A model generated the notes under the pieces. It was not told the DNA's origin, made no database searches, and was given only the letters and a program-made list of their open reading frames with translations. 33,763 nt of DNA from JARRON01 sp037383845 (GTDB taxonomy: Bacteria > Pseudomonadota > Gammaproteobacteria > Steroidobacterales > XN24): assembly GCA_037383845.1 (NCBI GenBank), contig JARRON010000048.1, positions 1-33,763 of the forward strand. The letters are read 5' to 3'. The position numbers were made by a program, and so were the translations under genes. Positions within the stretch are counted from its first letter, which is position 1. Every line of letters starts with the position of its first letter. This document shows positions 6,790 to 14,611 of the stretch, piece after piece.

Positions 6790-8519
6790 CAGGCCTGGTG
6801 GGCAGCCATCCCTTCGCGGACCCGGGCGGTCAGCGCCTCCACGGCGCCCTCCAGGGGGAGCGGCTCCGACTCGGCGGCCCGGCGGTGTCGATACTCCAGG
6901 TTGCCTTCCGCCAGGCCCCGGGCGCCGATCACCACCCGGTGCGGGATGCCGAGAAGCTCGGCGTCGGCGAACTTCACGCCGGGCCGGACGTCCCGGTCAT
7001 CCAGCAGCACCTCCAGTCCGGTCTCGAGCAGGGCGTCGTAGAGGGGTTCCACCGCTTCCCGCACCGCCTCGCTCTTGTCCAGGTTGAGGGGCACCAGCAC
7101 CACCTGGAACGGGGCGATGGGCTCCGGCCAGACGATGCCCCGGTCGTCCCAGTTCTGCTCGATGGCTGCGGCGACCAGGCGGGTAACGCCGATCCCGTAG
7201 CAGCCCATGATCATGGGGACCTCTTCGCCATCTGCGTCCAGCACCACCGCGCCGAGTTTCTCGCTGTACTTGCGACCCAGCTGGAAGATGTGGCCCACCT
7301 CGATGCCCCGGGCGACGGACAGCCGGCCCTTGCCGTCCGGGCTGGGGTCCCCCGGCACGACGTTGCGGATGTCGGCGGCCTCCGGCTCCGGCAGGTCCCG
7401 GCCCCAGTTCACGCCCACGCGGTGGGCGTCCGCTGCGTTGGCCCCGCAGACGAAATCCGCGACCGCCAGGGCCGCGTGGTCCGCATACAGGCGGATGTCC
7501 AGGCCCACCGGGCCGATGAACCCTGGCTCGCAGCCGGCCGTGGCGGCGACTTCCTCGGCCGACGCCATCCTGAGGGGCGCGGCGACGCCCTCCAGCTTCT
7601 CAGCCTTCACGGCGTTCAGCTCGTGGTCGCCCCGGATCACGAGCCCGACCAGGCCGCCGTCGGCGCCGTGCACCAGCAGAGTCTTGAGGCAGGCCTCCGC
7701 AGGCACCTGGAGGAATTCCGTCAGCTCGGCGATGGTCCGCACGCGTGGCGTGGAAACGGTCTCCATCTCCCGCCCCGGCGCCGGCCGGGATCCTGCCGGC
7801 GGGGCTGCCCTGGCAAGCTCGATGTTGGCCGCGTAGTCGCCCTCGTCCGAGAAGACGATGGCGTCCTCGCCGGAATCGGCCAGCACGTGGAACTCGTGGG
7901 AGAGGCTCCCGCCGATGGCGCCCGTATCGGCCTCCACCGCCCGGAACTTCAGCCCGAGGCGCCGGCAGACCCGCGAGTAGGCGTCGTACATGACCTGGTA
8001 GGTGCGGTCCAGGGAGTCCGAGTCCAGGTGGAAGGAGTAGGCGTCCTTCATGATGAATTCCCGGGCTCGCATGACGCCGAAGCGGGGCCGGATCTCGTCC
8101 CGGAACTTGGTCTGGATCTGGTACCAGGTCACCGGCAGCTGGCGATAGCTCTTCAGCTCCCGGCGGGCGATGTCGGTGATGACTTCCTCGTGGGTGGGGC
8201 CGAGGCAGAATTCCCGCTGGTGCCGGTCCTTCAGCCGCAGCAGCTCCGGGCCGAATGCGTCCCAGCGCTCCGATTCCTTCCACAGCTCCGCGGGCTGAAC
8301 CATGGGCATCAATAGCTCGAGGCCGCCGGCGCGGTCCATCTCCTCCCGGACCACCGCCTCGACCTTTTTCAGCACCCGCAGTCCCAGGGGCATCCAGGGG
8401 TATAGCCCGGCGGCAAGCTGGCGGATCATTCCGGCCCTCAGCATGAGCTGGTGGCTGACGATTTCCGCGCCGGCCGGCACTTCCTTTAGAGTGGTGAGCG
8501 GATACTCGGAGAGACGCAT
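6789..8519 (-). CDS. proS: prolyl-tRNA synthetase (bacterial type with editing domain)
   Basis: ProRS charges tRNA-Pro. From ATG 8519 (MRLSEYPLTTLKEVP) the protein has 576 residues, the normal length for bacterial ProRS with the INS cis-editing domain between motifs 2 and 3. Visible are the class II motif 2 region FRDEIRPRFGVMRAREFIMKDAYSF (139-163), LGPTHEEVITD (107-116), the editing insertion in the middle, motif 3 GCYGIGVTRLVAAAIEQ, and a C-terminal anticodon-binding domain. The frame extends 12 codons upstream, but ATG 8519 matches the conserved family N-terminus. A -10-like TACAAT lies 60 bp upstream. Its stop overlaps the lytic transglycosylase start. Confidence 0.97.
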   Translation of the reverse strand: MRLSEYPLTTLKEVPAGAEIVSHQLMLRAGMIRQLAAGLYPWMPLGLRVLKKVEAVVREEMDRAGGLELLMPMVQPAELWKESERWDAFGPELLRLKDRHQREFCLGPTHEEVITDIARRELKSYRQLPVTWYQIQTKFRDEIRPRFGVMRAREFIMKDAYSFHLDSDSLDRTYQVMYDAYSRVCRRLGLKFRAVEADTGAIGGSLSHEFHVLADSGEDAIVFSDEGDYAANIELARAAPPAGSRPAPGREMETVSTPRVRTIAELTEFLQVPAEACLKTLLVHGADGGLVGLVIRGDHELNAVKAEKLEGVAAPLRMASAEEVAATAGCEPGFIGPVGLDIRLYADHAALAVADFVCGANAADAHRVGVNWGRDLPEPEAADIRNVVPGDPSPDGKGRLSVARGIEVGHIFQLGRKYSEKLGAVVLDADGEEVPMIMGCYGIGVTRLVAAAIEQNWDDRGIVWPEPIAPFQVVLVPLNLDKSEAVREAVEPLYDALLETGLEVLLDDRDVRPGVKFADAELLGIPHRVVIGARGLAEGNLEYRHRRAAESEPLPLEGAVEALTARVREGMAAHQA

Positions 8520-8578
8520 GGGAAGCGATTTCCTGGCACTGACGAAACGGCACACCGGCGCGGCGGCCGCGGCGGGCT

Positions 8579-8584
8579 ATTGTA
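8579..8584 (-). promoter_or_regulatory. -10-like box upstream of proS
   Basis: On the minus strand the bases read TACAAT followed by AGCCC, 5 of 6 to the -10 consensus, 60 bp from the proS start. No -35 element is evident. It lies in the proS-ilvC divergent gap, which is otherwise G+C only around this patch. Confidence 0.45.
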
Positions 8585-8627
8585 GCGGGGGGCCGGCCGG
8601 CCGGTACAGGCAGCGGGAGAGACGGTG

Positions 8628-9620
8628 ATGGAGCCTGTCCCCCGGGAACAGCTGGATCCGGCGGCCCTTGAAGGGCGCCACGTGGCCGTGCTGGGCTTCG
8701 GCGCCCAGGGCCGGGCCCAGGCGCTGAACCTCCGGGATTCCGGCGTGGATGTCGTTGTCGCCCTCCGGGACGCCTCTCCCCGGCGGGCGGACTGTGAAGC
8801 CCTTGGCCTGCGGGTGGTGACGCCTGCCGAGGCGGCCGCCGAGCGGGACGTGTTCGCCATGCTCGTGCCGGACGAGGCCCAGCCGACGGTCTACGAGGAC
8901 TGCCTGCACGGCGCGGCTGCCGAAGGCTCCGCCCTGGTGTTCGCCCACGGCTATAACATCCACTACGGCCACCTCCGGCCCCGCGATGACCTGGACGTGC
9001 TCATGGTCGCCCCCCTGGGCATCGGGGAGCAGGTGCGGCAGCAGTACGAGGCCGGACGGGGCGTCCCCGGGCTGCTGGCCGTCGCCCGGGACGCCACCGG
9101 AGCCGCCCGGGACCTGGGGCTGGCCTACGCCACGGCCAACGGGCACGCTCGCGCGGCAGTCTTCGAGACCACCTTCACCGAGGAAACGGAGACGGACCTG
9201 TTTGCCGAGCAGGCGGTGCTCTGCGGCGGACTGAACCATCTCATCACGGCGGCGTTCGAGACACTGGTGGAATCCGGCTATCCCGAGGAGCTGGCGTATT
9301 TCAGCTGCCTGCACGAGGTGCAGCTGATCGCCGATCTGGTTCAGCGCAGGGGGATTGCCGGGATGCGCGGCTCCATCTCCAGCACGGCGGCGTTCGGCGA
9401 CTACACGCGGGGGCCCCGGGTCGTCGGCCCGGAATCCCGCCGTGCGATGCGGGCCATGCTGGAGGAGATTCGCGACGGGCGATTCGACCGGGAGCTGAGC
9501 GCGGAAATGGCCGCTGGCGGACCGACCCTGGCCGAAGGAAGGCGTCGCGCCGAAGCCCATCCCATCGAGGTCGTGGGCCGGAGGCTGAGAGCCCTGATGC
9601 CATGGCTGGAGGGCGACTGA
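8628..9620 (+). CDS. divergent ketol-acid reductoisomerase homologue with altered active site
   Basis: The 330-residue protein aligns without gaps, from memory, to class I ketol-acid reductoisomerase (IlvC), which makes dihydroxy acids for valine and isoleucine. Present are the NADPH loop LGFGAQGRAQALNLRDSG (22-39), HGYNIHYG with H107, TEETETDLFAEQAVLCGG with metal ligands D190 and E194, E230 and S251. Two key positions differ: the lysine of VAPKGPGH is leucine (L130, codon CTG) and the metal-ligand glutamate of YFECLHE is serine (S226, codon AGC). The 3' neighbour is pssA, the usual partner of ilvC in Gammaproteobacteria. GGGAGAG six bases before ATG 8628 favours it over the GTG at 8625. Activity is doubtful; a changed substrate or a pseudoenzyme is possible. 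No symbol is given for that reason. Confidence 0.85.
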   Translation: MEPVPREQLDPAALEGRHVAVLGFGAQGRAQALNLRDSGVDVVVALRDASPRRADCEALGLRVVTPAEAAAERDVFAMLVPDEAQPTVYEDCLHGAAAEGSALVFAHGYNIHYGHLRPRDDLDVLMVAPLGIGEQVRQQYEAGRGVPGLLAVARDATGAARDLGLAYATANGHARAAVFETTFTEETETDLFAEQAVLCGGLNHLITAAFETLVESGYPEELAYFSCLHEVQLIADLVQRRGIAGMRGSISSTAAFGDYTRGPRVVGPESRRAMRAMLEEIRDGRFDRELSAEMAAGGPTLAEGRRRAEAHPIEVVGRRLRALMPWLEGD

Positions 9621-9634
9621 CGGTGCCTCGGGTT

Positions 9635-9663
9635 TTTCCCCCTTCCCGTCGGGAGGGTGGAAA
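9635..9663. repeat. inverted repeat (hairpin) between the ilvC homologue and pssA
   Basis: Bases 9635-9647 and 9651-9663 pair over 13 positions with 11 Watson-Crick pairs, one G-T pair and one mismatch, around a 3-base loop (GTC). The T-run 9633-9637 is in the 5' arm and no T-run follows on either strand, so this is not a standard intrinsic terminator. It may protect or process the transcript between the two genes. Confidence 0.5.
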
Positions 9664-9713
9664 TCCGGGCCTCTAAGTGCGTAAATGAGTCTCCGCCTTA
9701 ACCGGTGCACTCC

Positions 9714-10490
9714 ATGTCCACCGCTTCTTCGCGAAAGGGTATCTACCTGCTGCCGAACCTGATCACCACCGGCGCGCTGTTTGCCGGATTCTCAGCAGTC
9801 GTGGCGGCCATGGACGGGAACTTCGTTTCCGCGGCGGTGGCCATTTACATCGCCATGGTGCTGGACGGGCTCGATGGCAGGATCGCCCGCCTGACGCGCA
9901 CCGAGAGCCAGTTCGGCAAGGAATATGACAGCCTGGCGGACATGGTGTCTTTCGGCATCGCTCCGGCGCTGGTCTTCTATCAGTGGGGTGCGGTCCAGCT
10001 GAAGGAGTACGGCGACGTCTGGGGGCGTCTTGGCTGGGTCGTGGCGTTCTTTTATGCCGTGGCGGCTGCCCTGCGACTGGCCCGCTACAACACCAGGCAC
10101 GCCACCAGCGACAAGCGGTTTTTCGAGGGCCTGCCCAGCCCGTCCGCCGCGGCCGTGGTCTCGGGGGTCGTCTGGCTCGGCACCAAGCTTGGCGCCACCG
10201 GGTTCGCCGCCATGGTCTTCGGCCTCCTGGTGACGGCCTCGGCGGGCGCCCTGATGGTCAGCCGCGTGACTTACTACAGCGGCCGGGACCTCAATCTGGG
10301 CGGCCGGATCGCGTATCCCTACGCGCTGCTGATCCCGGCGGTATTCATCGTCATCAGCCTGAACCCTCCCACGGTGCTGTTCCTGCTTTTCTTCAGCTAC
10401 GTGGTGTCCGGACCGGCGATCGCGCTTTACCGGATGATCCGGCGTCGCCGGCGGCGGGCCCGGCGGAGGAGCGAGCCGGAGGAGATCTGA
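9714..10490 (+). CDS. pssA: CDP-diacylglycerol--serine O-phosphatidyltransferase
   Basis: Makes phosphatidylserine from CDP-diacylglycerol and serine, the precursor of phosphatidylethanolamine. The 258-residue membrane protein has the signature D51, D54-G55, A58-R59, G68, D72 and D76 with canonical spacing (MVLDGLDGRIARLTRT then FGKEYDSLAD), as in the integral-membrane subclass II enzymes of Bacillus and many Proteobacteria. About seven hydrophobic segments follow, and the C-terminus is a strongly basic cytosolic tail (RMIRRRRRRARRRSEPEEI). ATG 9714 (MSTASSRKG) is preferred over ATG 9705 by family length; neither has a strong ribosome site. The gene directly precedes the uracil-DNA glycosylase gene. 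Confidence 0.94.
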   Translation: MSTASSRKGIYLLPNLITTGALFAGFSAVVAAMDGNFVSAAVAIYIAMVLDGLDGRIARLTRTESQFGKEYDSLADMVSFGIAPALVFYQWGAVQLKEYGDVWGRLGWVVAFFYAVAAALRLARYNTRHATSDKRFFEGLPSPSAAAVVSGVVWLGTKLGATGFAAMVFGLLVTASAGALMVSRVTYYSGRDLNLGGRIAYPYALLIPAVFIVISLNPPTVLFLLFFSYVVSGPAIALYRMIRRRRRRARRRSEPEEI

Positions 10491-10491
10491 C

Positions 10492-11163
10492 GTGGACGAG
10501 CGCCGACTCGCCGGGCTGGCCGCCATGGGGATACCGGTGTGGGTGCGCCGGGCGTCCGTCGATGCGGGAGGCGAAGAGGACTCCGAACCCGTCTCCACCA
10601 TGGACTGGGAGGCCCTGGAAGGGGCCGTGGCCGGCTGTGTGCGGTGTGGCCTTCATGCCGGCCGGACCCGGACGGTGTTTGGTGTCGGCAGCCGGACCGC
10701 GGACCTGATGATCATCGGCGAGGCGCCCGGTGCCGAAGAGGACCGCCGCGGCGAGCCCTTCGTCGGCAGGGCGGGCAAGCTCCTGGACGCCATGCTGGCC
10801 GCGCTGGGCCTGGACCGCCGGACGGTGTTCATCGCCAACATCCTGAAATGCCGTCCGCCCCAGAATCGCGACCCCAGGCCCGACGAGGCGGCCACCTGCG
10901 CGCCCTACCTTGCCCGGCAGATCGAGCTGATCTCTCCCAGGCTGATCCTTGCCGTTGGCCGGGTCGCAGCCCAGAACCTGCTGCAGACCGAGGCCCCCCT
11001 GGGACGACTGCGTGGACGTCTGCACCCGCTGGAGCCGGCCGGGGTGCCCGTGCTCGTGACCTATCATCCCGCCTTCCTGCTGCGCCGCCTGGAGGCCAAG
11101 GCCGACGCCTGGCGTGATCTGCTCAGCGCCGCCGCCTTCCTGCGGTCCGGTGACGCGCGGTGA
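10492..11163 (+). CDS. family 4-type uracil-DNA glycosylase (iron-sulfur)
   Basis: Removes uracil from DNA. The 223-residue protein has four cysteines in the family 4 pattern that bind a 4Fe-4S cluster (C49, C52, C120, C136), the active-site motif GEAPGAEEDRRGEPFVGRAG (76-95), and a C-terminal YHPAFLLRR segment holding the catalytic-loop histidine. A roughly 40-residue N-terminal extension precedes the domain, as in gammaproteobacterial homologues next to rimI. The start is a GTG at 10492, one base after the pssA stop. Its stop overlaps the rimI GTG start (GTGA), so pssA, this gene and rimI are probably cotranscribed. Confidence 0.92.
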   Translation: MDERRLAGLAAMGIPVWVRRASVDAGGEEDSEPVSTMDWEALEGAVAGCVRCGLHAGRTRTVFGVGSRTADLMIIGEAPGAEEDRRGEPFVGRAGKLLDAMLAALGLDRRTVFIANILKCRPPQNRDPRPDEAATCAPYLARQIELISPRLILAVGRVAAQNLLQTEAPLGRLRGRLHPLEPAGVPVLVTYHPAFLLRRLEAKADAWRDLLSAAAFLRSGDAR

Positions 11164-11630
11164 GCGCTGCCGTCGAGTCATGGCCGCCCCGGGTGCGTCT
11201 CATGACGGAGGCGGACGTGGACCGCGTCTCGGCCCTGGAACACGCCGCCTATCCGTTCCCCTGGTCCCGGGGGATTTTCCGGGACTGCCTGAGGGTGCCC
11301 TACGACTGCCGGGTGCTCGAAGAGTCAGGCACGCTGGTGGGCTACTCGGTGACGTCCCTGGCGCTGGACGAGGCTCACCTGCTCAACCTGTGCATCGAGC
11401 CCGGGGCCCAGGGCCGCGGCCTCGGCGGTTTTCTTCTGGATTACGTGCTCCGGGAAACCGCGGCCGCAGGGGGAAGGATCATCTACCTGGAAGTCAGGCC
11501 GTCCAACGCCGCGGCGGTGTCGCTCTACGAGCGGGCAGGCTTCATCCGGATCGGTGTCCGCCGCAACTATTATCGTGCGCAGCCGGGCCGGGAAGACGCC
11601 CTGGTGCTGGCGAGGACGCTGAAGGGCTGA
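11160..11630 (+). CDS. rimI: ribosomal protein bS18 alanine N-acetyltransferase
   Basis: A 156-residue GNAT acetyltransferase. The acetyl-CoA loop is GAQGRGLGGFLLDYVL (82-97), preceded by LLNLCIEP and followed by YLEVRPSNAAAVSLYERAGF (109-128) and RRNYYRAQPGREDALVL (134-150), the characteristic RimI blocks including the catalytic-type Glu and Tyr. RimI acetylates the N-terminal alanine of ribosomal protein S18. It starts with GTG in a GTGA overlap with the uracil-DNA glycosylase gene. A small hairpin immediately follows its stop codon. Confidence 0.93.
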   Translation: MSAAVESWPPRVRLMTEADVDRVSALEHAAYPFPWSRGIFRDCLRVPYDCRVLEESGTLVGYSVTSLALDEAHLLNLCIEPGAQGRGLGGFLLDYVLRETAAAGGRIIYLEVRPSNAAAVSLYERAGFIRIGVRRNYYRAQPGREDALVLARTLKG

Positions 11631-11649
11631 TCCCGCCCCCGCTGCGGGA
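11631..11649. repeat. hairpin immediately after rimI
   Basis: TCCCGC (11631-11636) and GCGGGA (11644-11649) are perfect inverted repeats with a 7-base loop, starting at the base after the rimI stop. No T-run follows, so an intrinsic terminator is not proven; it may still mark the end of the pssA-UDG-rimI transcript. Confidence 0.35.
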
Positions 11650-11665
11650 GCCGGGGGAATTCCGA

Positions 11666-11671
11666 TAGAAT
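11666..11671 (+). promoter_or_regulatory. -10-like box upstream of prfC
   Basis: TAGAAT followed by GCC, 5 of 6 to the -10 consensus, 42 bp before the prfC start. No -35 element is evident at the usual spacing. Confidence 0.45.
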
Positions 11672-11712
11672 GCCGCGCCTTTCGCCCGGTCCCGGGCCCG
11701 CACAGGACATCG

Positions 11713-13228
11713 ATGAGCGCCCAGCACGACGAGATCGCGAAGCGACGCACCTTCGCCATCATCTCCCATCCCGACGCCGGCAAGACGACGCTGACCGAGA
11801 AGCTGCTGCTTTTCGGGGGCGCCATCCAGATGGCCGGCGCGGTCAAGGGCCGGAAAGCCGCCAGGCACGCCACGTCCGACTGGATGGCCCTGGAGCAGCA
11901 GCGTGGTATTTCCGTGACCTCGTCTGTCATGCAGTTCCCCTACGCGGGACGCATCGTCAACCTGCTGGACACGCCCGGTCACGCCGATTTCTCCGAGGAC
12001 ACCTACCGGACCCTGACCGCCGTGGACTCCGCCCTGATGGTGATCGACGCCGCCAAGGGCGTGGAGGAGCGGACCATCAAGCTCATGGACGTGTGCCGGC
12101 TGCGGACGACGCCCATCGTGAGCTTCGTGAACAAGCTCGACCGGGACGGGCGGGAGCCGCTGGAGCTGCTGGACGAGATCGAGCGAGTACTGAAGATCCG
12201 GTGCGCGCCGGTTACCTGGCCCATCGGGATGGGGCGCGATTTCCGCGGCATTTACCACTTCCTGGACGACCGCATCTACCTCTACCGGGCCGGGGAGAAA
12301 GGCCGCGCGGGCACCAGCGACGTCATCGAGGGACTGGACTCCGAGGCGGCCACGGCCCTGCTCGGTGAGCGGGCAGAAAGCTTCAGGGAAGAAGCCGCCC
12401 TGGTACGGGAAGCGTGCCCGGATTTCGACCGGGACGAATATCTCGCGGGACGCCTGACGCCGGTTTTCTTTGGCTCGGCCATCAACAATTTCGGCGTCAA
12501 GGCGCTGCTGGACGCCTTCGTGGAATGGGCGCCCCCGCCCCAGCCCAGGGCCGCCCTCAGCCGCGAGGTGCACGCCGGGGAGTCGGCCATGACCGGCTTC
12601 GTCTTCAAGATACAGGCCAACATGGATCCGGCGCACCGGGACCGCATTGCCTTCCTGAGACTCTGTTCAGGCCACTACACCCGGGGCATGAAGCTGTAGC
12701 ACGTGCGGACGGGGCGGGATATCCGGGTGCCACAACCACGGCACCATCAACATCGGCGACACGTTTACGGAGGGCGAGGGGCTGACTTTCACGGGCATCC
12801 CCAATTTCGCGCCTGAACTGTTCCGCCGGGCGGTGCTGGGGGATCCCCTGAAGGCCAAGGCCCTGAACAAGGGCCTGGACCAGCTTTGTGAAGAGGGCGC
12901 AACCCAGCTGTTCCGGCCGCTGATTTCCAATGACGTCATCCTCGGCGCCGTGGGTCCGCTCCAGTTCGACGTGGTGGCCTGGCGGCTCAAGGAAGAGTAC
13001 GGCGTGGACTGCCGCTTCGAGGCCGTGAACGTGGCCACGGCGCGCTGGGTGCGCAGCGACGACCCCCGGCGCCTGGAAGAGTTTCGCCGGAAGGTGCCCG
13101 AACACCTGGCGGTGGATCACGGGGAGGCGCTCGTGTACATCGCGCCTTCCCGTGTCAACCTGGACCTGACCCGCGAGCGCTGGCCGGACATCGAGTTCAT
13201 GCCCACCCGGGAGCATCTTGCGGCCTGA
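11713..13228 (+). pseudogene. prfC: peptide chain release factor 3, interrupted
   Basis: RF3 is a GTPase that recycles RF1 and RF2 from the ribosome. The first 328 codons are intact: G1 SHPDAGKTT (18-26), DTPGH near residue 86 and NKLD at 140-143. Reading stops at TAG 12697-12699, right after GMKL, where homologues continue with a Lys or Arg and HVRTG. The stretch HVRTGRDIR follows the stop in the same frame, but from about 12727 the RF3 sequence resumes in another frame (CHNHGTINIGDTFTEGEGLTFTGIPNFAPELFRR) and runs to TGA 13228. About 26 residues of domain II (the segment containing DALTFMAGDREHV in E. coli) are missing. So there is one nonsense change plus a deletion of roughly 77 bp. Any product would be a truncated G domain. 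A sequencing or assembly fault is the main alternative. Confidence 0.88.
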
Positions 13229-13257
13229 GCGCACCGCAGGCGCGACCGGCGTTCCGT

Positions 13258-13263
13258 TATAGT
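13258..13263 (+). promoter_or_regulatory. -10-like box upstream of the MFS gene
   Basis: TATAGT followed by GGCC, 5 of 6 to the -10 consensus. Transcription would start near 13270, which would exclude the GTG at 13262 as a start and favours ATG 13292 for the downstream gene. No -35 element is evident. Confidence 0.4.
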
Positions 13264-13291
13264 GGCCGGGCCTGACAATACGAGCCTGCGA

Positions 13292-14611
13292 ATGCGCCGA
13301 CTCTTCTTCCGCCGCCCGGTGTTGTCCTGGGCCCTGTATGACTGGGCGAACTCGGCCTTCGCCACGACGGTGATGGCGGGTTTCTTCCCGGTCTTCTACA
13401 GCAGCATCACCAGCGAGCTGTCCACGGAGAACGCCCACTTCTGGTTCAACGTGACCCTGGCCGCGTCGAGCCTGCTGGTGGCGGTGGCCGCACCGGTGCT
13501 CGGCGCCGTGGCCGACCGGGGGGGAACGAGGAAACGCTTCCTGGCCACCTTCGCCTTCCTGGGCATCCTCATGACCGCAGGGCTGGCCTGGGTGCATGCC
13601 GGCTTCTGGTGGGTGGGCCTGCTGCTGTACGGCCTGGGGACCGTGGGGTTCTCCGGCGCCAACGTTTTCTACGATTCCCTGATCGTGGACGTGGCCGGGC
13701 GCGAGGAACTGGACATGGTCTCCGCGTACGGTTTCGCCCTCGGCTACGTGGGCGGCGGGCTGCTGTTCGCGCTCAACATCCTGATGGTCCAGCAGCCGGA
13801 GTGGTTCGGGCTCTCGGGCGCGGGGCAGGCCGTGCAGCTGTCGTTCCTGTCGGTAGCGGTGTGGTGGGCGGTTTTCACCGTGCCCCTGTGGCTTTTCGTG
13901 GAGGAGACTCCGACGCCCGGGGCCGCCCGCGGCAGGCGCGCCCTCGCCGAAGGCGTTGCCCAGCTCGTGGACACCCTGGGCAAGATCCGGCGCCTCCGGG
14001 TGCTGGTGGTCTTCCTGGTCGGATACTGGCTCTACATCGACGGCGTGAATACCGTCATCAAGACCGCCGTGTTCTTCGGCGACAGGATCCTCGGGCTGCC
14101 CTCGACGGCCCTGGTTACCGCGCTTCTTGTCACCCAGTTCGTGGCCTTTCCCGCCGCGCTGGCGTTCGGCTGGATCGGTGGGCGCATCGGTCCCCGCCGG
14201 GGCATCCTGATCGGGCTGGCCGTGTACCTGGCGGCCATCGTCTACGCCTGGCGTTTCCTGGAGGATGCCGGCGATTTCTACGCCCTCGCGGTGGCCATCG
14301 GTCTGGTCCAGGGCGGTGTGCAGAGTCTGAGCCGCTCCCTTTACGCCCGCATGGTGCCGGTCTCCATGGCGGCCGAGCTGTTCGGATTCTTCAACATGGT
14401 GGGCAAGTTCGCCGCCATCCTGGGCCCGACCCTGCTGGCGGTCACCCCGTTCCTTTTCCCGGGCGCCGACGCCCGGGACAGCGTCCTTTCCCTGGGCCTG
14501 CTGTTCGTCACGGGCGGATTCCTGCTCTGGAAGGTGGACCCGGCGGCAGGCGAGCGGGCCGCCGCCGTGCTGGAATCCGAGGGCGCGGCCGACGGGCCCC
14601 GGCCGCGCTAG
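13292..14611 (+). CDS. UMF1-family MFS transporter
   Basis: A 439-residue polytopic membrane protein with about 12 hydrophobic segments. The N-terminal LSWALYDWANSAFATTVMAGFFPVFY is the hallmark of the UMF1 (Atg22-related) branch of the major facilitator superfamily, and GAVADRGGTRKRFL is the loop 2-3 MFS motif. The substrate is unknown. The frame is open from a GTG at 13262, but the ATG at 13292 (MRRLFFRRPVLSW) fits the family N-terminus and the -10-like box better. The gene converges on tgpA: the two stops share CTAG at 14608-14611. No functional partner is evident. Confidence 0.88.
   Translation: MRRLFFRRPVLSWALYDWANSAFATTVMAGFFPVFYSSITSELSTENAHFWFNVTLAASSLLVAVAAPVLGAVADRGGTRKRFLATFAFLGILMTAGLAWVHAGFWWVGLLLYGLGTVGFSGANVFYDSLIVDVAGREELDMVSAYGFALGYVGGGLLFALNILMVQQPEWFGLSGAGQAVQLSFLSVAVWWAVFTVPLWLFVEETPTPGAARGRRALAEGVAQLVDTLGKIRRLRVLVVFLVGYWLYIDGVNTVIKTAVFFGDRILGLPSTALVTALLVTQFVAFPAALAFGWIGGRIGPRRGILIGLAVYLAAIVYAWRFLEDAGDFYALAVAIGLVQGGVQSLSRSLYARMVPVSMAAELFGFFNMVGKFAAILGPTLLAVTPFLFPGADARDSVLSLGLLFVTGGFLLWKVDPAAGERAAAVLESEGAADGPRPR

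Noticed and set aside
9633..9663. Intrinsic terminator after the ilvC homologue
   Set aside because: The T-run is in the 5' arm of the stem and no T-run follows on either strand.
12689..12735. Programmed frameshift or bypass in prfC, by analogy to the prfB frameshift
   Set aside because: About 26 conserved residues are absent from the DNA, so no recoding event could restore normal RF3. There is also no slippery run or Shine-Dalgarno-like stimulator next to the TAG.
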